Numbered from the stretch's first letter, positions 43,333 through 52,492 are shown. The stretch is DNA of 52,492 nucleotides from Haloplasma contractile (GCA_016841945.1 JAENYC010000026.1:1-52492), one strand, 5' to 3'. Program-made: numbers and translations. The notes: a model not told the origin generated them from the sequence alone.

Positions 43333-44731
43333 ATGGATTGCCCTGTCTTGTACTTCTATAGGTTCATTCTTTTCTGTTTTAAACACTACAACTATCACCA
43401 TCGCACTACCAGAAATAGGGAAAGACTTAAACGCTAGTACATCTGCAACGATGTGGACAATTATGATTTATATGTTAATATTAACGATCCTTGTTCCTTC
43501 AATTGGTAGAGTCGCTGATATCATTGGTAGAAAGAAACTGTATATATCTGGCTTTATCGTTTTTACCTTTGGTTCTATTTTATGTAGTTTATCACAAACT
43601 GGTTGGCACCTTGTTGCTTCCCGCTTTGTACAAGCCATTGGTGGCGCTTTAATTATTTCAAATACTATGGCCATTTTATCTGATGCTTTTCCAAAAAAAG
43701 AATTAGGAAAAGCAATGGGAATAAACGCAATGCTAATTAGTGTAGCATCTGTCTTTGGACCTTTTATCGGTGGTTCACTGATAGACTTAGGTCTTGGATG
43801 GCAAAGTATTTTTTATCTCAATATTCCCATTGGTATCTTTGGAACCATTTGGGCTAGTATTCATTTAAAAGAATTAACTACACTTCCAAAAGGACAAAAA
43901 TTTGATTGGTTAGGTACAACCACCTTTACAATTGGTTTACTTTCATTATTGATTGCTTTATCTATTCCAAATGCTTACACGCTTGAGTTATACATCATTG
44001 CCTTTGTTTTGCTTTCACTTTTTATTTTCATAGAAAGAAAAGTGAAATATCCCATGCTTGATTTAAGACTTTTTAAACATAGATTGCTGGCTTTTGCGTA
44101 CTCAAGTACACTTTTAAATGGAATTGCGAGAGGTTCAGTTACTCTTTTACTTGTTATTTACTTTAAACAAATAATGGGATTAAGTTCAACTGTATCTGGT
44201 TTAGCGTTAATGCCTTTTGCGGGATCTATTGTAATCATGGCACCTATTAGTGGCATATTAGCAGATAAATATGGACCTCGTGGTCTTAGTGCTATCGGTT
44301 TACTCATAACAAGTTCAGGTTTACTAGGACTCATGTTTATCACTCAAACAACTCCACTTTATTTAACCATGATCTTTATATCTCTTATTGGAATTGGTTC
44401 AGGAACTTTTTTCTCACCAAATACAAGTTCCATTATGGGTTCTGTTCCTACAGAGCGAAAAGGAATTACAGCTGGTGTTAGAACCATGATGAACAATGGT
44501 GGAAGAGTAATTAGTGTCGCACTAGCAATGGCTATTTTTTCAGCTGTATCAAAGAACAATTTCGAAGGTCTTTTTGCCTTAGATAATATCAACATTGGCG
44601 CAGGTGGTGCTATGGATGTCGATAAATTTATGACCAGTTTGAGACTTGTTTATACTGTTGGGTTTGGACTAAGTATTTTCGCTACATTTCTTTCTTATAT
44701 GCGTGGAAAAAATAAGGACATTGTTTGGTAA
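43313..44731 (+). CDS. MFS drug exporter, DHA2 (EmrB/QacA) family
   Basis: 472 residues from the ATG at 43313, which has AAGGAGG upstream inside the marR end. About 14 membrane helices. Motif A of the family is G-R-V-A-D-I-I-G-R-K-K, and the start I-A-L-P-E-I-G-K-D-L is the usual motif D1 region. It uses the proton gradient to pump out lipophilic drugs or toxins; substrate unknown. The regulator in front and the shared operator indicate induction by its substrate. It is the last gene of the only plus-strand operon. Confidence 0.9.
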   Translation: MKKIPYKWIALSCTSIGSFFSVLNTTTITIALPEIGKDLNASTSATMWTIMIYMLILTILVPSIGRVADIIGRKKLYISGFIVFTFGSILCSLSQTGWHLVASRFVQAIGGALIISNTMAILSDAFPKKELGKAMGINAMLISVASVFGPFIGGSLIDLGLGWQSIFYLNIPIGIFGTIWASIHLKELTTLPKGQKFDWLGTTTFTIGLLSLLIALSIPNAYTLELYIIAFVLLSLFIFIERKVKYPMLDLRLFKHRLLAFAYSSTLLNGIARGSVTLLLVIYFKQIMGLSSTVSGLALMPFAGSIVIMAPISGILADKYGPRGLSAIGLLITSSGLLGLMFITQTTPLYLTMIFISLIGIGSGTFFSPNTSSIMGSVPTERKGITAGVRTMMNNGGRVISVALAMAIFSAVSKNNFEGLFALDNINIGAGGAMDVDKFMTSLRLVYTVGFGLSIFATFLSYMRGKNKDIVW

Positions 44732-44773
44732 TGAAAAGAAAAAAACGAGCTTACAACTCGTCTTATAAAAATG

Positions 44774-44932
44774 TTAGAGCGAAATAAAGATAATTAATTC
44801 GCTCTTTATATTTCTAACATCGTATTGATCTAATTTTTTTAATAACTCTATTGAAATCATTATTTGGAATAGACCGTTTCTTTTCATATTTTGCCATAAA
44901 CGTTGTCTTTCTGTTTTGTCATATATCCATTT
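44774..44932 (-). pseudogene. Remnant of an unidentified gene between exporter and Fic
   Basis: A 52-codon frame without start codon reads well as protein (K-W-I-Y-D-K-T-E-R-Q-R-L-W-Q-N-M-K-R-N-G, then L-L-K-K-L-D-Q-Y-D-V-R-N) and stops at 44774, bounded upstream by TAA. I do not know the family. It probably is the tail of a lost gene. Confidence 0.3.
44776..44807. terminator. Hairpin after the exporter gene
   Basis: AGAGCGAA (44776-44783) pairs with TTCGCTCT (44798-44805), within a wider imperfect repeat (ATGTTAG near 44771 and CTAACAT near 44814). Ts are short. It may end the plus-strand operon. Confidence 0.5.
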
Positions 44933-44975
44933 TTAAAAACTCAATTTCAAATATTATATATGATGGTTTTAGAAA

Positions 44976-45899
44976 TTATTCTAATATTGATAATCTATAT
45001 GAAAGTTCATCTAATAATAAATCTTTAATCATTTCAATAAATTTTGTATAATTTAAAGTTGTATGTGCTTCATCTAATGCATCATAATACAATAACCTTT
45101 GTTCCTTAGTAATAACTATTGGAATGAATCCATCTTGCATTAACGAAAAATTAAGCAAAATTCTCGCTGTTCTACCATTACCATCTACAAAGGGATGAAT
45201 TTTCACAAATTCTCCATGTAATAACGCTGCTTTCACAACTGGATGCAAATTATTATAACTGTTGTTATAATCGTGTACTAATTTTTCCATAAGTGAAGGT
45301 ATTTTTAAATATATCGGAGGTTTATGTTTGGCTCCACTAATAATAACATTTTCTTTCCTATAAACACCTGCATTCTTAGAATCGATTTGTTTTAATATTA
45401 AATAATGTAGCTCTTTAATTAATCTTATCGACAGAGGTTCTTTACTCACCGATACCTCTTCTAAATATTCTATTGCTTCTTTATGATTCATTACTTCTAA
45501 ATGTTCAGTAATGGTCTTACCACCAATTGTAATACCTTCTAAGGCTACTTTGGTTTCTTTTAAAGTTAAAGTATTTCCTTCTATGGCATTTGAATTATAG
45601 GTCCATCTTAATGTCATATCTTCTTTTATCATCTTTAATTGATTATGTGATAACGGCCTAAGAGAATCTAAGCGTTTATTTAGTTGTAATACTTTTGAAA
45701 AATCGGTATGTGTTAATCCTGTAAATGGTAGTGAAACCTTATTTCTAAGATCAAGTGGTTTTGTTGCATCTTCTGGTATATTCCAACTTCTCCCTACTTT
45801 AATTGCACCGTCAATTCTGTCTTCACTACACAAAACTCTTACTCTTCTTTCGCTAATTCCCCACTTATTTGCCATTTCTTTTACACTTTTGTAGTTCAT
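44976..45899 (-). CDS. Fic-family protein (AMP transferase type) with N-terminal HTH
   Basis: 307 residues from the ATG at 45899. Residues 1-45 are an excisionase-like helix-turn-helix (E-M-A-N-K-W-G-I-S-E-R-R-V-R). The inhibitory motif is present as S-N-A-I-E-G-N (103-109), which in class II Fic proteins blocks ATP placement until released. The catalytic loop is intact: H-P-F-V-D-G-N-G-R-T-A-R (His235 to Arg246). It would transfer AMP or a related group to a target protein. No antitoxin gene is beside it, which fits intramolecular control. GGAG lies 12 bases before the ATG, a long spacing. Confidence 0.88.
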   Translation of the reverse strand: MNYKSVKEMANKWGISERRVRVLCSEDRIDGAIKVGRSWNIPEDATKPLDLRNKVSLPFTGLTHTDFSKVLQLNKRLDSLRPLSHNQLKMIKEDMTLRWTYNSNAIEGNTLTLKETKVALEGITIGGKTITEHLEVMNHKEAIEYLEEVSVSKEPLSIRLIKELHYLILKQIDSKNAGVYRKENVIISGAKHKPPIYLKIPSLMEKLVHDYNNSYNNLHPVVKAALLHGEFVKIHPFVDGNGRTARILLNFSLMQDGFIPIVITKEQRLLYYDALDEAHTTLNYTKFIEMIKDLLLDELSYRLSILE

Positions 45900-45975
45900 A
45901 ACATCAATCAACTCCAATAATATTATATACCGAAGTCGGAATAATAACAAGTATTACTATATACATTCATTAAAA

Positions 45976-46008
45976 AAAATGAGTCATGAAAGCATCATGA
46001 CTCATTTT
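45976..46008 (-). terminator. Terminator after the giant lipoprotein gene
   Basis: AAAATGAGTCATGA (45976-45989) pairs with TCATGACTCATTTT (45995-46008). Eight Ts follow on the minus strand. Confidence 0.9.
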
Positions 46009-46018
46009 AATATTATTA

Positions 46019-49000
46019 CTAACCAATAGGATAAATGTAATCTGTGTAATTATTCCAATTACTAGCATTTTTATAAGTATCCACACTATCACTAGGAACA
46101 TAGATTAATGGATTTACACTGTCACTCATAAATACATCAGTTCCTAAAATAGTGATGCCAAGTAATGCAGTTCTTTCAATCGTAACTGATTGTAATACAT
46201 TTGGATTTATAAATGCCTCATCTTCTATTTCTGTTACAGTTTCTGGAATTATAACATTCATTAGACAATAATTATCGGCAAATGCAAGAGGTGCTATTGT
46301 TGTTACAGTATTTGGTACTGTAAATGAGCTACCGGTTTTTTGATAAGGATACATGATAAGTATTGTTTGATCTTTATTATATAAAACGCCATCACTAGCA
46401 GAATAATATTGATTATTTGCATCAACAGTTACAGTACTAACTTTCGATGAAGCAAGTGCTTGAATACCAATACTTGTCACACTACTTGGAATATTGAAAC
46501 TAGAGATATATGAATCTAGGAAAGCATAATCACCGATTACTTCTACGCTATTAGGAATAGTAATTTGTAGTATCTGGTTTTTATAAAATGCATAATCCTC
46601 AATTGTTGTGACACTAGATGGTATCTCGACAGGTAATGAGTAATTTACTCCACTAAAAGCATATTGACCAATCGTTTCTACACCATTAGGTATGCCGTAG
46701 AAAAAGTCAACACTCTTAAATTGTGGGAATTTTATTAATACTGTCTGATCCTTATTAAATAAGACTCCATCTATTGATGAGAAATAATTGTTGTTACTGT
46801 CAACATAGATATTTACAAGGAAATTTTTATTTAACGCTTCAACATCTATATTTGTTACTAGATATCCTTCAATTGTATTAGGAATAGTGATATCTGAATT
46901 AGACCCATTATAACTATTAATAGTAATTTCATTATTTATAATTTCATAACTAAACTCTGTTGTTTCTTGCCAAATGGCTGTAAACTCAATATTAGCAGGA
47001 TATGTATATGTCATATCGAATGGTGCTCTTATAATATCTTCACCATATTGCCAACCTTCAAAAGTATAATTAGTCTTTACTGGTATTGGAAGATTAACTA
47101 AGCTATCATAGTTAACAACCATTGCATCCACTAAACTTCCACCATTAGAATTAAATGTGATGGTATACGGATTTGCAGAATATACTGCTGTTACAACTAA
47201 ATCGGATTCAATAACATTAAAGGCTTCAGCCCATCCTGTAAAAGTATAACCCGTTCTAGTTGGAGGAGTAGGTGCAATTGCTTCATTACTATGTAGTACT
47301 TCTTGAGTATTAATAACTGTTCCATCATAATCAACAAATTCAACAATGTAATAAACATGAGGATATATCGTATGGTTTTTCCAATTAATCATTGTCTGAT
47401 AGTTATTCAAACAATTATTTGGAACATAAATCTCTACAGATGATGATGAAAAATTGTAATCACTTAACATTGTCTCATCTCCTACTATATCTCGTTCTAC
47501 AAATACAGTATTAAGATTAACATTATCATAGAATGCGTATTCTTCAATATATTTTACACTATATGGTATAGTAATTGTTTTAAGATTTGCTGCTTCAAAG
47601 GTTGCAGCCTGGATGGTTTCTAATTGACTACCTTCTGCAAAGTTAACCTCTGTTAAGGTACTTCTATAAAATGCGCCAGGCATTATAACTGTTACACTAC
47701 TAGGTATGGTAATAGATACTAATGATGTATTAACAAATGCAAAGTCACCAATTGTTTGTAATCCCTCATTTAAGATTACCTCTGTTAAATTATTAGCGCA
47801 TTCAAATGCAACCATCTCTATCTGTACAACACTACTTGGAATTGTAACGGATTCTAATGATGAGAAAGAGAAAGCACCCTCACCAATTATTTGTAGTCCC
47901 TCGTTTAAGATTACTTCTGTTAAATTATTAGCACGTTCAAATGCAAAATCTCCTATCTCAATGGCAGTATTTGGAAGTGTAAAGGTAGTATTGACTTTTC
48001 CTATTGGATATTGTATTAATACACTTCTATCTTTATTATATAAAACGCCATCAAGTGATGAATAATATTGATTATTTGCATCAACTACAATTTCAGTTAA
48101 TGCCTCAAGTCCTTTAAAAGCATTTTTCCCAATACTTGATACTTTATCTGGTATAAATATACTTGTTAGATCCCTAGAATTTTCAAAGGCACTTTCACCA
48201 ATTGTTTCTAACAGACTTCCTTCTTCAAATATAATTTCTTGTAGTGGAGAAACATAAAAAGCCTTGAATCCAATTGTTTTTACACTTTTTGGAATTGTTA
48301 TTGTTTCAACATCATAAATAGAACTAAATGCTTCCTCGCCAATTGTTTCTAATTGACTATTAGGGGCAAAATTAATTACCATTAGTCGTGAAGCATAAAA
48401 AGCTTCTCTTCTTAATTCTTTAACACTACTTGGAAAATAAATTGTTTCAATTAAAGATTCTCTAAATGCTTCTTCACCAATTGATATAACACCTTCAGGA
48501 ATTGTATATGATATATCTGTTTTAGCTACTGGATAATATATTATAGTTGTCTGTTCTTTATTAAATAGAACCCCATTCACTGAAGAATAATAAGCATTAT
48601 TTTCATCAACTTGTACAGCATTAAGGCGAGGTATATAAGATCTACCAAAAGAATATACATTGCTTGGAATAAATAAAGATGTCACATCTGTACTACAAAG
48701 AGCACCCTCGACAATTATAGTAACAGGATATCCTTCTATCGTATTAGGTAGAATTAAATCATAAATATATATTCCATTATAATCAGTAATAGTAACTTCA
48801 TTATTTTCAATACTATAAGTAAATATATCTTCTTGCCAAATGGCGGTAATCTCTATGTTTCCAGGATATGTATATATCGTCTCAAATGGCGCTCTAATAA
48901 TTGCTTCACCATATTGCCACCCTTCAAAAGTATAACCCGTCTTTACTGGTATTGGAAGATTAACTAAACTATCATAATAAACATTCATTGCATCAACTAA

Positions 49001-52000
49001 ACTTCCACCATTAGAATTAAATGTTATTGAATACTGATTTGCAGAATAAACTGCCCTCACAACTAAATCAGATTCAATAAAACTAAATACTTTATCCCAG
49101 TTTGTAAATGTATAACCCATTCTCATTGGATTGACAATAGGTGCAGTTGCTTCATTGCTATGTAATACTTCTTGGGTACTAAGAACAGTACCATCATAAT
49201 CGACAAATTCTACAGTATAATAAGTATTTTTAAAAATAATATCACTATACATACTCCAATAATCCATGGTTTTATAATCATCTATACAATTTTCAGGAAC
49301 ATAAATTTTTAATTGACTATTACTATTTTCAAAGACACCTTCTGCTATAATCGTTAAATCTCCCACAATATCTCTTTCTACGAATACTTCAATCAGTTCA
49401 GAATTATAACCAAAAGCAAAATTTCCAATCGTAGTAACACTACTTGGGATTGTTATGCTTGTTAAACCTGTGTATGAAAATGCTGAATCTCCAATTGTTT
49501 CTAATTGACTTCCTTCTTCAAAATATATGTTTTCTAAGTATATTGAATCTGAAAATGCATCAGGACATATCTCAATAATTTCACTAGGTATTGTATAAGA
49601 AGATCCTGCCTTGGCTGTAGGATATTGAACTATTTTTGTCATTTCTATATCAAATAATATTCCATCAACTGATACATAATTATTGTTATTTTCTTCTACA
49701 AGAATTTCTGTTAAGTTTTCTGACACAAATGCAGTAGGATGGATTTTTGTAACACTACTAGGTATTAAGACTGTATTAATTTTTGAAAAATAAAATGCTC
49801 CATATCCTATTTCTGTTAATTGACTGTTATTAGCAAACACTACTTCTTCTAAAGATGTGAATGCAAATGCTCCATCTTCAATGATTCTAACATTACTTGA
49901 AACATAAACAGATATTATATTTGTATCCAAATGGAATATAGCTTCTCCAATGACTGTTACAGGATATCTATCAATAGTATTTGGAATAATAATATTTACA
50001 TTATTTCCTCTATAACCAATTATTTTTACTTCATTATCTTGAACTAAATAATCAAATTCATCTATTTGCCAAACTGCTTCTAATACTATATCTTTATCAA
50101 ATTGATATATAAATGATTCAGTAATCGTTTGATCATCATACTTCCATCCTTCAAATGTATAACCTGGTTTTATATCTGGAACATATTCTATTAATTCATC
50201 ATATTCAACAGTTGTTTGAATTTGATTGCTATCATCAATTATATAAGTAATAGTATAATCATTTGCTTCATAAGTAGCCATAATGTTTAAATCAGATGTT
50301 ACCACTTCAAAAGATTTATCCCATTCTATAAAGGTATATCCTTTTATGACTGGATAAAATGGTTCTTGTGCACTATTTCCATGCTCAATTATTTGTTTTG
50401 ATAGTAATTTACCATTATTGTCTAAAAAGTTGACAACATATTGATTTAACTCCCATTTAGCATATAAATTTATATCACTCAGTACTTGCATATCATTAGT
50501 AAAATGTCCATCATTTACTGTTGTTCCAGTATACCATCCAATAAATGTATAGCCTTCTTTAGTAGGAATAGGTAAATCAATATAACTTCCTTTTTCGATT
50601 ATATAAGTATCATCTGTTCCTTGAGGTAATACCCCATTTACTGGATCAAGCACTATCGTTACATTTTCTTTATCAACGAGTCTTCCATTAACTAAATCAG
50701 CAATCCATTCTTCCTCTGTACCTGTATACTCAGGATGATATTGTTTATATATTTCATATGCTGATTCTCCATTAGAACCTGAAATATAATCAAGTGATAT
50801 TAAATTAGTCCACGTTATATCTCCAACATATTGCCACTGAATATATCCTTCTGATACTTGGAATGTTACTTCCTTTCCATCTACACCTGCTTCTCCTCTT
50901 GGTCCTGTTAAAGTGGTGAGTTCAATTAAGTTTATCCAGGTTGTATCCCCATCATATTTCCATTGTATATACCCCTCTGATACTTGGAATATTACTTCTT
51001 TTCCATCAACACCCGCTTCTCCTTGTGGTCCTGTTAAAGTTGCTAGGTCTATTAGGTTTGTCCACGTTGTATCTTCAACATATTTCCATTGTATATATCC
51101 CTCTGATACTTGGAATGTTACTTCTTTTCCGTCAACACCTGCTTCTCCTTGTGGTCCTGTTAAAGTGGTGAGTTCTATTAGGTTTGTCCACGTTGTATCT
51201 TCAACATATTTCCATTGTATATATCCCTCTGATACTTGGAATGTTACTTCTTTTCCGTCAACACCTGCTTCTCCTTGTGGTCCTGTTAAAGTGGTGAGTT
51301 CTATTAGGTTTGTCCACGTTGAATCTCCTTCATACTTCCACTGAATATATCCTTCTTCTACTTGAAGAACTATTTCTTTCCCATTTTCTCCTTGTAAATC
51401 TGATAGTTCAATTAAATTATTCCAATCAGTATCATTAGTATATTTCCATTGAATATAATCATTAGTTACTTGTAGTTCTACTTCTTTTCCATCTTCTCCT
51501 TTTTCCCCTTCAAGAATTGATAAGGAAATTAGATTATTCCAATCGGTTTCATCTTCATATTTCCACTGTATATAACCATCTTCTACTTGTATTTGAACTT
51601 CCTTTGCATCAACTAGTCCTGCATCAATTGTTTGATTATCTGATAATGTTAGAATAAGATGACCATCTTGATTAATAGTGGCACTAATAATACTTAATCC
51701 ATCTTCTCCTTTTATTGTTTCTAACCAATCTTCATATGTTTCTTCAACTAGACCTGATTGTACAGCCATTGTATGAATGTTTTTCAGTTGAACAACTAAA
51801 TATGATTCTTCGATTGTTATTGTAAAATTGGCATTCTTTCCTAAATAATTTACATTAACTGTATGAGTTCCTGTAGTACATAATTTTTCAAGGTCTTCTT
51901 GTGTAAACATACTACTATTAAGTGATACCCTTTCACTACTTCCGTCTGATTTAGTCACAATTAACATAATGTTACTTAAATCAAACTCATCAAGTACGAT

Positions 52001-52129
52001 TTCATCATCAATTGTTTCTGTATCTACTTCAATTGATTCAATCGTTACTTTATCTTGACAACTTGATAAACAAAAAAATGCTGTAAATAATACTATTAAC
52101 AACATTCCCATCTTAAAATAATTTTTCAT
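46019..52129 (-). CDS. Giant BspA-like surface lipoprotein with tandem repeats
   Basis: 2036 residues. The signal peptide ends in lipobox L-S-S-C (Cys24). Order: a bacterial Ig-like domain (about 30-110); tandem repeats of up to 42 residues with Y-I-Q-W-K-Y and a collagen-like G-P-Q-G-E-A-G-V-D-G-K linker (about 180-445); the S-A-Y-E-I-Y-K-Q-Y-H-P-E-Y motif; InlB-type repeats (G-Y-T-F-x-G-W); then three blocks of LRR_5/BspA leucine-rich repeats (I-P-S-S-V-T-x-I-x-x-x-A-F) alternating with further InlB-type repeats. Such proteins bind host, matrix or neighbour cells. GGAGG precedes the ATG; a palindrome upstream may regulate it. Confidence 0.88.
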   Translation of the reverse strand: MKNYFKMGMLLIVLFTAFFCLSSCQDKVTIESIEVDTETIDDEIVLDEFDLSNIMLIVTKSDGSSERVSLNSSMFTQEDLEKLCTTGTHTVNVNYLGKNANFTITIEESYLVVQLKNIHTMAVQSGLVEETYEDWLETIKGEDGLSIISATINQDGHLILTLSDNQTIDAGLVDAKEVQIQVEDGYIQWKYEDETDWNNLISLSILEGEKGEDGKEVELQVTNDYIQWKYTNDTDWNNLIELSDLQGENGKEIVLQVEEGYIQWKYEGDSTWTNLIELTTLTGPQGEAGVDGKEVTFQVSEGYIQWKYVEDTTWTNLIELTTLTGPQGEAGVDGKEVTFQVSEGYIQWKYVEDTTWTNLIDLATLTGPQGEAGVDGKEVIFQVSEGYIQWKYDGDTTWINLIELTTLTGPRGEAGVDGKEVTFQVSEGYIQWQYVGDITWTNLISLDYISGSNGESAYEIYKQYHPEYTGTEEEWIADLVNGRLVDKENVTIVLDPVNGVLPQGTDDTYIIEKGSYIDLPIPTKEGYTFIGWYTGTTVNDGHFTNDMQVLSDINLYAKWELNQYVVNFLDNNGKLLSKQIIEHGNSAQEPFYPVIKGYTFIEWDKSFEVVTSDLNIMATYEANDYTITYIIDDSNQIQTTVEYDELIEYVPDIKPGYTFEGWKYDDQTITESFIYQFDKDIVLEAVWQIDEFDYLVQDNEVKIIGYRGNNVNIIIPNTIDRYPVTVIGEAIFHLDTNIISVYVSSNVRIIEDGAFAFTSLEEVVFANNSQLTEIGYGAFYFSKINTVLIPSSVTKIHPTAFVSENLTEILVEENNNNYVSVDGILFDIEMTKIVQYPTAKAGSSYTIPSEIIEICPDAFSDSIYLENIYFEEGSQLETIGDSAFSYTGLTSITIPSSVTTIGNFAFGYNSELIEVFVERDIVGDLTIIAEGVFENSNSQLKIYVPENCIDDYKTMDYWSMYSDIIFKNTYYTVEFVDYDGTVLSTQEVLHSNEATAPIVNPMRMGYTFTNWDKVFSFIESDLVVRAVYSANQYSITFNSNGGSLVDAMNVYYDSLVNLPIPVKTGYTFEGWQYGEAIIRAPFETIYTYPGNIEITAIWQEDIFTYSIENNEVTITDYNGIYIYDLILPNTIEGYPVTIIVEGALCSTDVTSLFIPSNVYSFGRSYIPRLNAVQVDENNAYYSSVNGVLFNKEQTTIIYYPVAKTDISYTIPEGVISIGEEAFRESLIETIYFPSSVKELRREAFYASRLMVINFAPNSQLETIGEEAFSSIYDVETITIPKSVKTIGFKAFYVSPLQEIIFEEGSLLETIGESAFENSRDLTSIFIPDKVSSIGKNAFKGLEALTEIVVDANNQYYSSLDGVLYNKDRSVLIQYPIGKVNTTFTLPNTAIEIGDFAFERANNLTEVILNEGLQIIGEGAFSFSSLESVTIPSSVVQIEMVAFECANNLTEVILNEGLQTIGDFAFVNTSLVSITIPSSVTVIMPGAFYRSTLTEVNFAEGSQLETIQAATFEAANLKTITIPYSVKYIEEYAFYDNVNLNTVFVERDIVGDETMLSDYNFSSSSVEIYVPNNCLNNYQTMINWKNHTIYPHVYYIVEFVDYDGTVINTQEVLHSNEAIAPTPPTRTGYTFTGWAEAFNVIESDLVVTAVYSANPYTITFNSNGGSLVDAMVVNYDSLVNLPIPVKTNYTFEGWQYGEDIIRAPFDMTYTYPANIEFTAIWQETTEFSYEIINNEITINSYNGSNSDITIPNTIEGYLVTNIDVEALNKNFLVNIYVDSNNNYFSSIDGVLFNKDQTVLIKFPQFKSVDFFYGIPNGVETIGQYAFSGVNYSLPVEIPSSVTTIEDYAFYKNQILQITIPNSVEVIGDYAFLDSYISSFNIPSSVTSIGIQALASSKVSTVTVDANNQYYSASDGVLYNKDQTILIMYPYQKTGSSFTVPNTVTTIAPLAFADNYCLMNVIIPETVTEIEDEAFINPNVLQSVTIERTALLGITILGTDVFMSDSVNPLIYVPSDSVDTYKNASNWNNYTDYIYPIG
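50875..51344 (-). repeat. 126-bp tandem repeats inside the giant lipoprotein gene
   Basis: The sequence GGTCCTGTTAAAGT recurs at 50901, 51027, 51153 and 51279, exactly 126 bases apart (42 codons). Units two and three are almost identical in DNA, so copying is recent; outer units have diverged. Shorter, older versions continue to about 51600. The unit encodes Y-I-Q-W-K-Y plus the collagen-like linker. Confidence 0.9.
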
Positions 52130-52166
52130 TTCTCCTCCCAGTTATAATTAGTTACTACTATATATC

Positions 52167-52185
52167 ATTAATGGTTACCATTAAT
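52167..52185. promoter_or_regulatory. 19-bp palindrome upstream of the giant lipoprotein gene
   Basis: ATTAATGGT and ACCATTAAT flank a single T: perfect nine-base arms, 38 bases from the start codon. It lies directly downstream of a TTGATT box on the minus strand, in the place of a promoter spacer. It is a strong operator candidate. Confidence 0.55.
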
Positions 52186-52356
52186 AATCAATTTAAATAC
52201 TTCTTTATAGTAGAATAGAAGACATATGCTGTTAGGAATACAACGACAAAATTATTATTATATATAATTCATACCACTATAATTATAGCATAATTTTATT
52301 TATTTCAATAAATATTTATCATAAATTTAAAAATTTTGTTATAAACAAGTAAAAAA

Positions 52357-52392
52357 AAGTCAAAATTCCACAAAATACCAATATTTTGACTT
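52357..52392 (-). terminator. Terminator near the right edge
   Basis: AAGTCAAAAT (52357-52366) pairs with ATTTTGACTT (52383-52392), followed by eight Ts on the minus strand. It probably ends a gene to the right of the window. Confidence 0.7.
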
Positions 52393-52492
52393 CTTTCTTT
52401 ATATAAAATCATTATCTTTTAATAAAGTTCCTTTATTCACGGTGTTTGTCAAGGAAGTTGTCGTAATTTATTTGTTTTTTATGAGCTTTTTA

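Larger units (their letters stand above)
52130..52492 (-). other. 363-bp region upstream of the giant lipoprotein gene
   Basis: It holds the palindrome at 52167-52185, a possible -35 box TTGATT (52191-52186) without a good -10 box, and a terminator at 52357-52392. All three minus-strand frames meet stops soon after the right edge, so a neighbouring gene may end at the boundary but none can be named. Confidence 0.5.

Noticed and set aside
50913-51344. 143-codon plus-strand frame over the tandem repeats
   Set aside because: It is a shadow of the 126-bp repeats of the lipoprotein gene; each repeat simply lacks stops on the other strand.
50875-51600. CRISPR-like array
   Set aside because: The repeats are 126 bases long, contiguous, in frame and encode protein; there are no unique spacers and no cas genes.
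52433-52492. 3' end of a gene at the right edge
   Set aside because: An 18-codon protein-like frame ends at 52433, but it is closed by a stop at the very edge of the window; the other two frames also stop within eight codons.
1-52492. tRNA, rRNA, phage or conjugation genes
   Set aside because: Intergenic regions were read on both strands; no cloverleaf with CCA-type end, rRNA core, integrase or relaxase was seen.

Overview
The window is strongly AT-rich, low-GC DNA, and nearly every gene lies on the minus strand. Only one two-gene unit (marR plus a drug exporter, 42.9-44.7 kb) reads left to right. Ribosome binding sites are classic GGAGG types. Tryptophan is encoded by UGG, and UGA ends at least two genes (the maltosyltransferase and the NERD protein), so the standard bacterial code applies. 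Low GC, strong Shine-Dalgarno sites, a stand-alone mreB, large BspA-like lipoproteins and several c-di-GMP enzymes fit a Firmicute, or a walled or wall-less relative of the Mollicutes (Haloplasma, Izemoplasma or Turicibacter type). That placement is inference. No rRNA, tRNA, CRISPR array, intact transposon or phage gene was seen.

Layout. 0-2.7 kb: the start of an unidentified gene, a DUF1232 membrane protein and a DUF6323-DUF6179 pair. 2.6-2.8 kb: a strong plus-strand promoter and a terminator frame a possible small RNA that overlaps the pair's promoter. 2.8-4.7 kb: an arsenic operon, arsR-arsC-acr3. 4.7-9.2 kb: a GH38 alpha-mannosidase and its GPH-type sugar symporter. 9.6-24.6 kb: an alpha-glucan (maltodextrin) locus holding, in transcription order, a maltosyltransferase, glucan phosphorylase, URO-D-like protein, a MalE-MalF fusion, MalG, a GH13 neopullulanase-type enzyme, a surface lipoprotein, a second URO-D-like protein, an esterase and a LacI-type regulator. 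24.9-31.0 kb: a membrane NERD/OB-fold protein, a J-domain protein, YjbQ, a VOC protein and an S41 protease-like lipoprotein. 31.7-39.6 kb: a c-di-GMP block (two GGDEF-EAL proteins and one PAS-GGDEF-HD-GYP protein) enclosing an mreB paralogue and a tiny zinc-ribbon protein. 39.9-42.6 kb: a membrane MutS-like ATPase and a YdaT-like operon. 42.8-45.9 kb: marR-exporter, a decayed fragment and a Fic protein. 46.0-52.1 kb: a 2036-residue lipoprotein with tandem repeats and BspA-type leucine-rich repeats.

How the parts work together. In the sugar locus, oligosaccharides would be trimmed or bound at the surface and imported by the fused MalE-MalF with MalG; the ATPase must be encoded elsewhere. Inside the cell they would be remodelled by the maltosyltransferase and GH13 enzyme and phosphorolysed to glucose-1-phosphate. 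The two main promoters share an operator of the LacI/CcpA type, TGTAARCSGTWCCW, at the same distance upstream of the -35 box. The c-di-GMP block has both synthesis and breakdown domains next to an actin-like filament protein, which suggests a link between second messenger and cell shape or movement.

Most unusual signals: the MalE-MalF fusion with paired URO-D-like proteins; the mreB/c-di-GMP cluster with a 10-bp phased GTCAA array in front of mreB; the NERD-coiled coil-membrane-OB protein; a shared attenuator-like leader in front of the symporter and the esterase; and the small RNA candidate at 2.7 kb.
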